From: Perognathus longimembris pacificus
Taxonomy: Eukaryota; Chordata; Mammalia; Rodentia; Heteromyidae
Reading direction: 5' to 3'
DNA length: 64,000 nucleotides
Assembly (NCBI RefSeq): GCF_023159225.1
Contig: NC_063171.1
Span: 39,215,378 to 39,279,377 of the forward strand
Shown piece by piece: positions 47,701-59,000 of this stretch. Within the stretch, counting starts at the first letter, position 1. Every line of letters begins with the position of its first letter. The translations under genes and the position numbers were made by a program. Below the pieces are notes generated by a model. That model did no database searches. It saw nothing but the letters and a program-made list of their open reading frames with translations, and had not been told where the DNA came from.

Positions 47701-50700
47701 TGGGTAGGGAAGGACGCGGGCTTGACAACAGCCCAGAGGGGCAGTGCCCACTCCCTTGCCTCTCCTTCCACTACTGGGGAGAGGCAGACCAGAATCAGAA
47801 GAGCAGAGTTACTGCAGACCACACAGGGTGGATTTCCTGGCAGACAGCTGGGCAGGAAATCCTCAGGAGTTGGGAGCCCATCGTCCACCCGCTGCTTCCT
47901 TCTATGCCTTCCTGTGGGCACTTTCCCTGCAAAGGGAGCCAGTGCAGTTTTGGAGGCCAGAAATCCATCCCATTTCTGCTACTAGCTTGCATTTCGATTC
48001 CAACAATTAGCTCTGGCTACAAAATCTTAGTATTGGGTGGGAAAAAGGGGGTTGGAAGAAATTTTGGGGAAACAGGACCAGTGCAAGCAGACACTAGCAT
48101 GTGAGGCTGGGTGCTGAGCAAGTCCATTCTCCAGGCCCTGTGAGGCTGGAAGGCCTGCCTTTAAGCTCCTGAATGAGCTGATTCTGCCTTTCCCACGCTG
48201 CTGCCCAACTCGGCCTCTCTGCCTCCTGCAGCAGCCCTTCCTGACTGCCACCCCTTCTTTCATGCACAGCTGCCTGCTGTTGCTTTCCATGCACAGACTC
48301 CTCTGTGTCTATTTTGGATGTTCTCCCTCCTCTCCATTAGATAGGATGATTTTGTGTCCTTTCTCTGACTTCCACTCTATGGGAAGGACTGACTGCTCTC
48401 TCCTGATGCCCAACAGTGGCTCTTGGTGTAGCTGCCATCAATCAGGCCATTAAGGAGGGCAAGGCAGCCCAGACAGAGCGGGTGCTGAGGAACCCTACTG
48501 TGGCCCTCCGGGGGATAGTTCCCCACTGTGCCAATGGCTACCAGCAGGCCCTGGAAGATACTGTAGCAAAGAAGCGACAACCAGGTAATGGTCCCAGGCT
48601 GACCTTCCTCATCTCTGCCTGCCCCCGGTCTCTTGCCTCCCATGAACTTTTTCTGCTTACCTGATTCCTGCTCAGGGAACACAGCTTTCTGGGTCCAGCA
48701 TGATATGAAGGATGGTACTGCCTACTACTTCCATCTGCAGACCTTTCAGGGAACCTGGGAGCAGCCCCCTGGCTGCCGCCTCAACACGTCCCACCTGACC
48801 CGGGAGGAAATACAGGTTGGCAATACCCCAGCCCAGGTGGGGGATTATGTGTAGGGTATGCCTCAGGAGAGGCCACCATCCCCCAAAAGACTACCAGCTG
48901 TCTCTCCTGCCTCCACAGTCAGCCATCACCAAGGTCACTGCTGCCTATGACCGCCAACAGCTCTGGAAAGCCAATGTTGGCTTTGTCATTCAGCTCCAGG
49001 CCCGCCTCCGCGGCTTCTTGGTTCGCCAGAAGTTTGCCGAGCATTCCCACTTCCTGAGGACCTGGCTTCCAGCTGTCATCAAGATCCAGGTGGCATTTCT
49101 GGTTATTTCAATGTGTTGAGGGCCAGGTAGATTGGAACTGAGTAGGGTTTAGGGTGATATTTGGGCCTCTGGATAGCAGTGGTGAAAGGCATGAACTGTG
49201 GAGCCAAATTGCTGACGTTTGGACCCCAACTCCATAGCTGTTAGTTGTGTGACCTTGCAAGCTACTCTCTGCCTCATTGTCCTCTTCTGATAAATAGGGA
49301 TAATGATAGCATCTACCTCATGGCTAGTTATGAGGATTGAGTGAGGTAGTATCTGAAGTATTTATATGCAGTACCTGACAGGTGGGTAAAAACATGATAT
49401 AAGCACTGACTTCCATCATCATTGTCCAGAGAGTCCAAGAGCTGCTTTTTGGCCTTCCAAGGGAAGAGTCAAGTGAGATTTGGTTCAATAAGAGGAGAAA
49501 ATCCTGACTGGAACAGAAGTTTCTAGAAGGTGCTGGGGATTAAGCAGAAAGGAAAGGACTGTCCCTTAGGGGTGATACAGAGCTCTATACAGAACTTTAG
49601 TAATCTACATGTAGTGATCCTGACTAGCTATCCCTTTCCACTTCTTTCCTCCAGCCCGTGGTGGTCCTGTATTGGTCCAGTGTGGCCTCTGAAGCTGGAG
49701 TGTGAAGTCAGTAAGCTAGCTGGGGCACTATATGCTCTAGGAATGAGGGGAGCCCTCTCCAGGCAGGTGTGATCTGAAGGGCCTTGTGGAGATGTTGGCA
49801 GTATAAAGACCTTCTATTTATTTAATAAGCATCTCTGAATGCCTAGTGCCTGCAAAGCATACCAGAGGCAAGGATAGGAAGTGAACAATTGAAGGCGGGA
49901 TGTGGATAGCATCTGCAATCCTAGCTACTCAGGAGGCTGAGATCTGAGGTTCAATCCCCCAGCCCAGGCAGGAAAGTCCATGAGACTTTTTTTGTTTGTT
50001 TGTTTTTTGCCAGTCCTGGGCTTGAACTCAGGGCCTGGGCACTGTCCCTGAGCTTCTTTTGCTCAAGGCTAACACTCTGCCACTTGAGCCATAGCACCAC
50101 TTCTGGCCTCCATGAGACTCTTATTTCCAATTAGTCACCAAAAGGAATGGAGCTGTAGCTGGTAGTGTGCCAACCTTGAGCGAAGGGACAGCACCCAGTT
50201 CTGAGTTCAAGCCCCAGGACTGATTATAAAGCAAATAAACCCTACAGTTGAGTGGTCACAGATCATATCTCTTCCCTCAAACTGAAGGACTATTAATGTT
50301 AGATGCTGTGATAGAAGGGACACAAAGACGATACCAGAAGCCCTCAAAGGAGATTTGCATATGCCCTTGATCATGCCATAGGGCCTGTGGGTGGTCACTG
50401 AGGGCTCAGGTTTTAGAGTCTGGAAGCTTGTGTTTGCCTCCTGGTACTACCACATCCCAGTTATAGTCTTATGCACCTTACTTAAGCACCCAGCTTTATT
50501 CATAATGATGGTACTCACCTCCTAGGTTGATTATGAGGATTAAGTAGGAAAATTACATGTGTGGTGAGTGCTCCATTGGTTGTCACCATTATTCAGTGCT
50601 GTTATCAAGGGCATTGATCCCAGAACTTAATATAGAACTTTACTAATCTGCATGTGGTGGTTTGAATCATAGGAACTCCTCCCTTTGAGCCCAGACTGGA

Positions 50701-50988
50701 ATTTCACACCTAAGGCAATATAAAGCCACATCAACAGTGCGAGAAGAGATGGAGTCTGGAGCATTCATCACTCATCCTAGAGCGATGTGGACTCCAGAAC
50801 CTGGAATACACACATATCTGAACAGAGATCTTCCAGAATCTCAGGCCATTTGCCCTCCAGTGATGGGGATATGAGACACAAAAAATGAGGCCACCTGGGT
50901 ACACAGAGCTTTAAACTCTTCAGAAAACTCTGACCCTAGCAGGAACTCTTCCCAGGATTCTGAGTTCAGACTAATCCAGATTGGTAGG

Positions 50989-51049
<61 letters not shown>

Positions 51050-54000
51050 CACGTGTACTTTTTTTTTTAAAGGAAGATCCTGGTGGGGTCTGAGAAAAAG
51101 GTAAGAAAGGAGAGCAGATCCTTCTACCTTGCCCTATAGTGCTTTGTAGAGGCTGCACCAGGCAATATTTACAGTAGGAAATGCTGAAGGCATACATGGA
51201 AATAGGGCTTCCTGGCCTTAAGGCTCCAACATAGACAGCTGATGTTTGGACCACGTTGGCTCTTCTATATCCTGTCCCAACAAAGAGACAGTGTAAGTCT
51301 AAGAGGAAGCCTGGCTGGAATAACTGGATTTAGGTAGGTGAGGACAATTGGGTGAGATGATATTTTAATTTTTGTGTAGTTGTTTGACACAAGTTGGCTT
51401 AGTCTGGTCTCAAACTCTCAGTCTTTCAGCCTCTGCCTCCCAAAGTTCTGGGATTATAGATGTGAACCTGGCACTGAAAAAAAGATCTTAAATCTTACCA
51501 CACTGCAACAGTGTCAGGGGTAGAATAAATAGCTCCAGGACCTGCAAGTTGTTTGGCATGAGCCCAGAAGACAGAAACAAATTCACTGGGTAGAAATGGT
51601 GTCAGGAACAAGGATAAGCATAAGCAAAGATTCAAGGGCAGTATATCATAAGACATATTCAGAAGAAAGTGAGGTGTGTTTGGAGAGAAAACTATCCAAG
51701 GAAATTATTACTACTATTTTGTGCCAGTCCTCATGTTTGAAATCAGGGTCTAGGGGCTGTCCATTAGCTTTTTTTACTTAAAGCTGGCACTGTGCCACTT
51801 GAGCCATGCTTTCACTTCCAGCTTTTTGGTAACTAATTGGAGATAAGAGTCTCACAGACTTTCCTGCCCATGCTGACTTCAGACTGTGATGCTCAGATCT
51901 CAGCCTCTTGAGTAGCTAGGATGACTGTTAGGAGCCACTGATGCCAGCTAGGAAAATTTAATTTTATTAATTTAAAAGGAAAGAGGCTCCCAGGAAGGCA
52001 ACCGAAACAGAAGGAAGCCATGACATGTATGCTTTAGAGACCAGAGGGAAAGTGGAGATGGTCTACAGGACTCTTTGTAAGAGCCACCTTTTGTTGCATT
52101 AGAAACTTGCTGTCTGGTGGCCACTGGTAGCGATGGGCACACGGCCCTGTCCACATCCTGTAGCTGTGTGCCCGTCCTGACAGCTGTCTCCTCTCTTTTG
52201 TGCCCATGTGGGAGGTAGAGCATAGAATAAGGGATAGGTGGCCTACATACAGCTGTTTTGAGTGTGTTTAGGAGGGATGTGGTACATGCTTTAGGGAAGT
52301 TATTACTATGCTTTGGTGAAATTGGTGAGTAGGTATACATTCTATGAATACTGCTTAGGCCTGTATCTATCTCACAGTTGAATTTCCATGAGGCGATATT
52401 GCTTCAGGGAGTGTGTACGTGTGTGTGTGTGCTCATGCTGAGATCAAGATACATGGCAGAGGGCTGGGGATATAGCCTAGTGGCAAGAATGCCTGCCTCG
52501 GATACACGAGGCCCTAGGTTCGATTCCCCAGCACCACATATACAGAAAACGGCCAGAAGCGGCGCTGTGGCTCAAGTGGCAGAGTGCTAGCCTTGAGCGG
52601 GAAGAAGCCAGGGACAGTGCTCAGGCCCTGAGTCCAAGGCCCAGGACTGGCAAAAAAAAAAAAAAAAAGATACATGGCAGAAGGCATGTCTAGTTCTGTG
52701 CAGCCATTGGCTTTCTCCATAAAACTTGAAGTTTTCTGGTCTCCCTCCTCCCCCTCCTTGGAAAGCCAAGGACAGGGTTGTTCTCGAAGCCATTTGAACC
52801 AAAGGAGACCTGCTAGGGTTCCCTCTTCTCTCCGCTCTGCAGGCTCATTGGCGGGGCTATAGACAACGGAAGATTTACCTGGAGCGGTTTCAGTATTTTA
52901 AAACAAACCTGGATGCTGTCATCAAGGTAGTATAATGGTATAGGCAGACTCTGTTTCTTGAGAAACCCTCAGGGCATTTTGTCACCCCCTTACCTCCTTG
53001 TGACTTCTGGGGTTGGCTGCATTGGCTTGGGTCTTTCCTCTCAGATCCAGGCCTGGGCCCGGATGTGGGCAGCTCGGAGACAATACCTTAGGCGCCTGCG
53101 CTACTTCCAGGAGAATGTGAGTGTCACCCTGCCCCCCTGTGCAGCCTTTACTTGTGAAACCAGAGCAAGGACAGCCCTTTTTTGTTCCTGGCAGATTGAC
53201 TCCATTGTGAAGATTCAGGCATTTTTCCGAGCCAGGAAAGCCCGAGATGACTACAGGATGTTAGGTGAGTCGCCGTGTCTGATGGAGAAATGGCAGAGCA
53301 TTCCATATCTTTCCCTTGTCCTGCTCCTTCTCCCACCAGGGACCTTAGATCACTAAGACCACTGATCTGGCCAGCCTTACCTTTTTGTTCTTCTCTTAGT
53401 TCAGTGTTTGTGGAAGAACATGTTCTTTCCAGTGCTCTGCCCCTTACTACCTATGTGGCCCCAGGCAAGTTACCTAATCCCAATAGCCCAAATTTCCTCC
53501 TTTATACAATGGAGATAATGATGATAACTACAGAGTATGAAGTTAACTGCCCTGGCTGGCTTGGAACCACAATCTTCAGATCTCAGCTTCCTGAGTAGCT
53601 AGGATTATAGGCATGAGCCACTGGCACCCAGCTCTGTGAGATTTTTATCTCCAATTAACCACCATTAAAGTGGAGCTGTGACTCAAGTGGGAGAGTGCTA
53701 GTCTTAAGTAAAAAAGCCCTGTCTGAGTTTAGCCCTGGAACCAGCACAGCCCCCAACAAAAAATGTGGTTTTTGTCACTCTCCTCTTTAAGACTGTCAGT
53801 GGGTTGGGGGCAAGTTAGCTAGACCCCCATTTCAATCAGTCAGGCATGGCGGTGTACAACGGTCACCCCCCAACTACATAGGAAGTATTGGTTGGAGGAT
53901 TACCACCCAAGGCCAGCCCCCAGGTGAAAATGCAAGGCCCTACCTGAAGCAAAAAGGGCTAGAGGTATGGCTCTAGTGCCTGCCTGGCGGGTAGAGGGGA

Positions 54001-54308
54001 GGCTTTCTTCCCTCCCTAATGAGAGTGGGGGATGCTTTGACTTCTCCAAACATGTCACTCCTCTCAAAGAACCACTCACACTCTAGGGAATTGTGGCCCT
54101 ACTGGACTGCCTTTAGAGATAGGACCAAGTATCATTCACCTTCCAAATCTGACTCCCTCATTCATTTCTAACTGTATAATCCAGGTCAAGTTACCTACTC
54201 TTTCTGTGCCTCAGTGAACTCTTCAGTCAAAGGGATGGTTATAATATCCTGACCTTACAGGGCTATTTTAATACTTACAGCCAAGTGTGGTGGTGCATGC
54301 CAGTCATT

Positions 54309-54361
<53 letters not shown>

Positions 54362-56023
54362 TTAGAGCTGGGTGTGGTAGCACACACTTCTGATCCTAGT
54401 ACTTTGGAGTCCAGTGTAGTAGGATCTACTCAGTTTGAGACTAGTCTACATTACATAGCAAGGTCAGAGTCAGCCTGGGCTACATATAGTGAGACCTTAT
54501 TTCAGAAAATGAAAATAAGCTGAGTCACAGTGGCTCCATCTTGTAATCCTAGGTATTTCGGAGGTAGAAATCAAGGGATCAAGGTTTGAGTCCCCCTGGG
54601 GGAGGGAGGAGATTTGAGAGACACTGTCTTGACCAGTAGCTGATATGGTGGTAACATGCCTGTCATTCTAGTGACAAAAGGAAGCACAAATAGGAATATT
54701 GTAATCCGGACTGGCCTGGGTATAAAGTAAGACCCTATGGGGCTTGAACTCAGGGCCTGAGCACGGTCCCTGGCTTCTTTTTGCTCAAGGCTAGCACTCT
54801 GCCACTTGAGCCACAGTGCCACTTCTGGCTTCTTCTACTTATGTGGTGCTGAGGAATTGAACCTAGAGCTTCATGCATGCTAGGCAAGCATACTACCGCT
54901 AAGCCATATTCCCAGCCCCCGTAAGACCCTATCTTGAAAATAGCCAATGCAAAAGGTACTTATCAGTGGAGTGGTTCGAGTGGTAAAGCACCTTTTCTAG
55001 CAAGTGTGAGGCCCTGATTCAAAGCCAAAAAAAATGAATTAAGAAAAAAAAAGCACATAGAACGTCACTCATCCCATAATGAACCCTGTGTGTGTTGTTT
55101 TGATTTGTGGTTCAGCTCAGGGGCTTCTTCCCCACCCCTCCAATACCAAATCGCCATCTAGCTTTGACCTCCTCATATCATAAAGACACATTGACTGTCC
55201 TGTCTACCTGTGCCTCAGCCCAATCACAGACACTCCTGGCAGAGACATGATGAGAAGCAGATGGCTAGTGAAGGCTGATAGGTGGGAGGATAAGAAGCAG
55301 GTTGGCCCAGCAGGACAGGAGAGTGATGGGGTGGAACCAGGAGCCTGGGCGGAGCATCAGAGGGAGTGGAGGCCCTGGCTTGGGTGTAGAAATGTCACTG
55401 GGAGAGGTCCAGGCAGGGGATGCAGCTAGGGGTAGAGGGAAGGCAGATCTATATCCTCCTCAGCTGTACGACAGGAAGTCTGGGGCAGCATGGCTGGACA
55501 GCTGCACACAGAACTAAGTCAGAAGAGACCTGAAGTTAGGGAGCTGCTGGCTTCAGAAGGAGGTCAGAGCTGGTGCAGCCTGCCTAATCCAGTACCTCCT
55601 CCGCCCTCTCCTCCTCCGTCCTTTCCTCCTGCCAGTGCATGCACACCACCCTCCCCTCAGTGTAGTGCGCAGATTCGCCCACCTCTTGAACCAGAGCCAG
55701 GAAGACTTTTCTGCTGAGGCAGAGCTGCTGAAGCTGCAGGAAGAGGTGGTCAGGAAGATCCGGTCCAATCAGCAGCTGGAACAGGACCTCAACCTCATGG
55801 ACATCAAGATTGGTCTGCTGGTCAAAAATCGAATCACCTTGCAGGTGAGGCCTTCTGGCCTACCTACCTCTCTCCCCAATCCTGCTGCCTCGGGAGGGAA
55901 ATGCTGACTGCTCTGTGGTTGCAAACAAATTGTTCTTTTTATAAATATGTTCATTTCTAGAGGCTAGCTTAGCAGTAAAAGGCCAGCCTAGCAAACTCAA
56001 GGCTCTGAGTTCAAATCCCAGTA

Positions 56024-56080
<57 letters not shown>

Positions 56081-59000
56081 AAATATGTACCGTATGGGCT
56101 GGGAATGTGGCTTAGTGGTAGAGTGCTTGCCTAGCACGCACGAAGCCCTGGATTTGATTCCTCAGTACCACATAAACAGAAAAAGCTGCAAGTGGCACTG
56201 TGGCTCAAGTGGTAGAGTGCTAGCCTTGAGTAAAAGAAGCTCAGGGATGGGCATGGAATATGGCCTAGTGGTAGAGTGTTTGCCTCATGTATGCCCTGGG
56301 TTCGATTCCTCAGCACCACATATATAGAAAAAGCCAGAAGTGGTGCTGTGGCTCAAGTGGTAGAGTGCTAGCCTTGAGCAAAAAGAAGCCAGGGACAGTG
56401 CTCAGGCCCTGAGTTTAAGCCCCAGGACTAGCAAAAAAATAAAAATAAAAAATATATTTTATCACATGGCTTAGGGCCTTGTGCCCTGGTTGGAGATGTG
56501 TACAATAGGAAGAACCCTAGTAGAATTGGTAGATGGGACTATAGTTGATCATTTATGACAATTTTCTTTCATTTTTATTCTGGGCAGCACTGGGGATTGA
56601 ATTTGGGGGTTGCAACTGGTAAGCATGCATTCTATCACTTAAGCCATTCCCTAAGTTCTGTATGCAACCATTTAATATCAGTCTATTTCAGGATGAGAAT
56701 ATGGCCTAGTGGCAAGAGTGCTTGCCTCGTATACATGAAGCCCTGGGTTCGATTCCTCAGCACCACATAAAAGAAGCCAGGGACCGTGCTCAGGCCCTGA
56801 GTCCAAGGCCCAGGACTGGCAAAAAAAAAAAAAATAATAATAATAATAATAATAATCTATTTCCTCCTTTTTGCAGGTCTTGGCGCTTGAACTCTGGGCC
56901 TGGGTACTGTCCCTGAGCTCCTTTTTCTCAAGGCTAGCACTCAACACTTGAGCCACAGTACCACTTCTGGCTTTTTCTTGAGTAGTTTATGGAAATGATA
57001 GTCTCATGGACTTTCCTGCGTGAGCTGGCTTTGAACCATGATCCTCAGATCTCAGCCTCCTGAGTAGGATTACAGGTTTGAGCCACCAGCACCTGGCTCT
57101 ACTTCCTCTTTAACAAACCAGAATGATAAATATTTACTGCCCCAAACCAGATGCAAGGATAGATCTGAAGGCTTAAACCGCAAATTGCTTACAAATACCC
57201 AGTGAGAGTCTAGTAGTAATGTCTCCACCTTAAGTTTGTATATCAATCCAACAAGAAACAGTAGCAAGTTAGGTGTTGGTGGCTCACACTTATAATCCTG
57301 ACTACTCAGGAGGCTGAGATTGAAATTCAAAGCCAGCCCAGGCAGGAAAGTCTGTGAGACACTTATCTTCAATTGACTACCAAAAAGCTAGAAATGTCAC
57401 TGTAGCTCAAAAGTGGTAGAGCACTAACCTTGAGCACAAAAGCTCAGGGACAGTGTCCAGGCATTGAGTTGAAGACCTAGGACTGGCAAAAAAAAAAGCA
57501 ACACCAAGTAGACATGGTGCTTTAGCCTGGCAAGTCAGTTGTCTTTGCTGACTCTCTCCTGTGAGTGCAGAGGTGCCAGACTGGAGTCTCAGGGCAGTAG
57601 CAAAGAACTGCTGAGCTTCCCCAACTCATATCTATACCTTAAACAGCAAGAAAACCTGGCTCTTCCCAGTGCTGATTCTAAACCATATGTTCCCATGCTT
57701 AGTACTGGACTGGGCTGATAGTATTTCCCACTTCCTTCCCCTGCAGGAGGTGGTCTCCCACTGCAAGAAGCTGACCAAGAAAAATAAGGATCAGCTGTCA
57801 GATATGATGGTTCTGGACAAGCAGAAAGGATTAAAGTCACTGAGCAAAGAGAAACGGCAGAAACTAGAAGCTTATCAACACCTCTTCTACCTGCTCCAGG
57901 TGAGCAGAGGACTTCTGAAGGAGAAGTCTCTTCTACCTCTGTGTGTTTGGGACCTTAAGGCCTTCTCTGCCTTTCCCCTATGCAAAGTGTTCTCCATTCC
58001 CACAGTCCAATCCCTGTTCCTAGGACGCTGCTCCCTGATGTCTGGAATGTTTCTAGTACCCCCAGGAAGGTATAACAGTGCATTCTCCACTTGTAAGCTT
58101 CTCTCAGGAAAGCCTTTCCTTTCCTGAAGTGCTTCATCAGCTCTGCTTGTCTCCCTGATCGCTTGCAGACTCAACCCATCTACTTGGCAAAGCTAATCTT
58201 TCAGATGCCACAGAACAGAACCACCAAGTTCATGGAAGCAGTGATTTTCAGTCTGTACAACTACGCCTCCAACCGCCGAGAGGCCTACCTCTTGCTCCAG
58301 CTGTTCAAGACTGCACTCCAAGAGGAAATCGAGTGGGTTCTCCTGATACCAGGAGTGGATGTGGGGGAGGAATGTGTCCTCAGAGATGCCCCTGTGCTCC
58401 TTCACAGGACGAAAACTCCTTGAGGTGTCAGAATCTATTGGCATCAGAAGATTGCTCTTCTCTGCCTCCTGTGGAGAGACAAAGGACATCTCTGGGACAG
58501 CATGGTGGGCGGACTAGGGCTGACATGATAGCAGAAAGGATAAGACAAAGATAGCAGGATGTTGCTTTAGATGGGGACACCAAAAAAGACAGGGACCCCA
58601 GACTAGGATTTTGAAAAGCCAAAATCTCAAAAAAGTAGCTCTTTGTCCTATCTTGTGACACGAGACCACCTTCACTGACCTCTTGAACCGTAGGTCAAAG
58701 GTGGAGCAGCCCCAGGATGTGGTGACAGGCAACCCAACAGTGGTGAGGCTGGTGGTGAGATTCTACCGTAATGAGCGTGGACAGAGCGCCCTCCGGGAGA
58801 TCCTGGGCAAGGTTATCCAGGACACGCTGGAGGACAAGGTGCTCAGCGTCCATACAGACCCTGTCTACCTTTATAAGAACTGGATCAACCAGACTGAAGC
58901 CCAGACAGGCCAGCGCAGGTGAGCAGATGGATACTAGAAGAGCTCTCTTTGATCAGCTCCTGCAGGGGCCTCCCTGAGGAAGCTTGGGTATGTTTGAAGG

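Larger units (their letters stand above)
34968..48584 (+). other. IQGAP3: IQGAP3 exons 7-17: IQGAP-specific repeats
   Basis: Exons are 34968-35081, 35267-35445, 36177-36255, 37751-37914, 38473-38560, 40642-40805, 43648-43805, 45500-45621, 45784-45947, 47579-47669 and 48417-48584 (about residues 168-665). Six related units are visible, each with an (A/V)xxxIN(E/R/Q)A(V/L/I)-like helix and a later alanine- or leucine-rich helix: AINEAVERGVVEDTLAAL, LEVVDDALERQSPEALLEAL, LRINRAIQRGVAADTVKEL, VLINRALEARDAQGFWGSL, SLINEALDQGSPEKTLSALL and AAINQAIKEGKAAQTERVL. In IQGAP1 this region supports dimerisation and partner binding. Confidence 0.9.
48919..53264 (+). other. IQGAP3: IQGAP3 exons 19-22: four IQ motifs
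   Basis: Exons are 48919-49089, 52843-52926, 53045-53116 and 53195-53264. The motifs are VIQLQARLRGFLVRQ, VIKIQAHWRGYRQR, VIKIQAWARMWAARR and IVKIQAFFRARKARDDYR. They are calmodulin or myosin-light-chain binding helices. Introns fall at or next to the KIQ core of motifs 2 and 3, all in phase 0. Confidence 0.93.
55636..57899 (+). other. IQGAP3: IQGAP3 exons 23-24: linker between IQ motifs and RasGAP-related domain
   Basis: Exons are 55636-55844 and 57747-57899 (about residues 844-965). They are helical and charged: LSVVRRFAHLLNQSQEDF, EAELLKLQEEVVRKIRSNQQ, LMDIKIGLLVKNRITLQ, and LDKQKGLKSLSKEKRQKLEA. This matches human almost residue for residue. Confidence 0.92.

Noticed and set aside
52461..52560. 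tRNA genes suggested by A- and B-box motifs
   Set aside because: All such motifs sit inside dispersed ID-like or Geo SINE copies with A tails; none keeps a full cloverleaf, so no tRNA gene is called.
55247..55517. Possible extra IQGAP3 exon or small gene before exon 23
   Set aside because: Exons 22 and 23 join in frame directly and match the human protein without a gap, so no coding exon is needed here.
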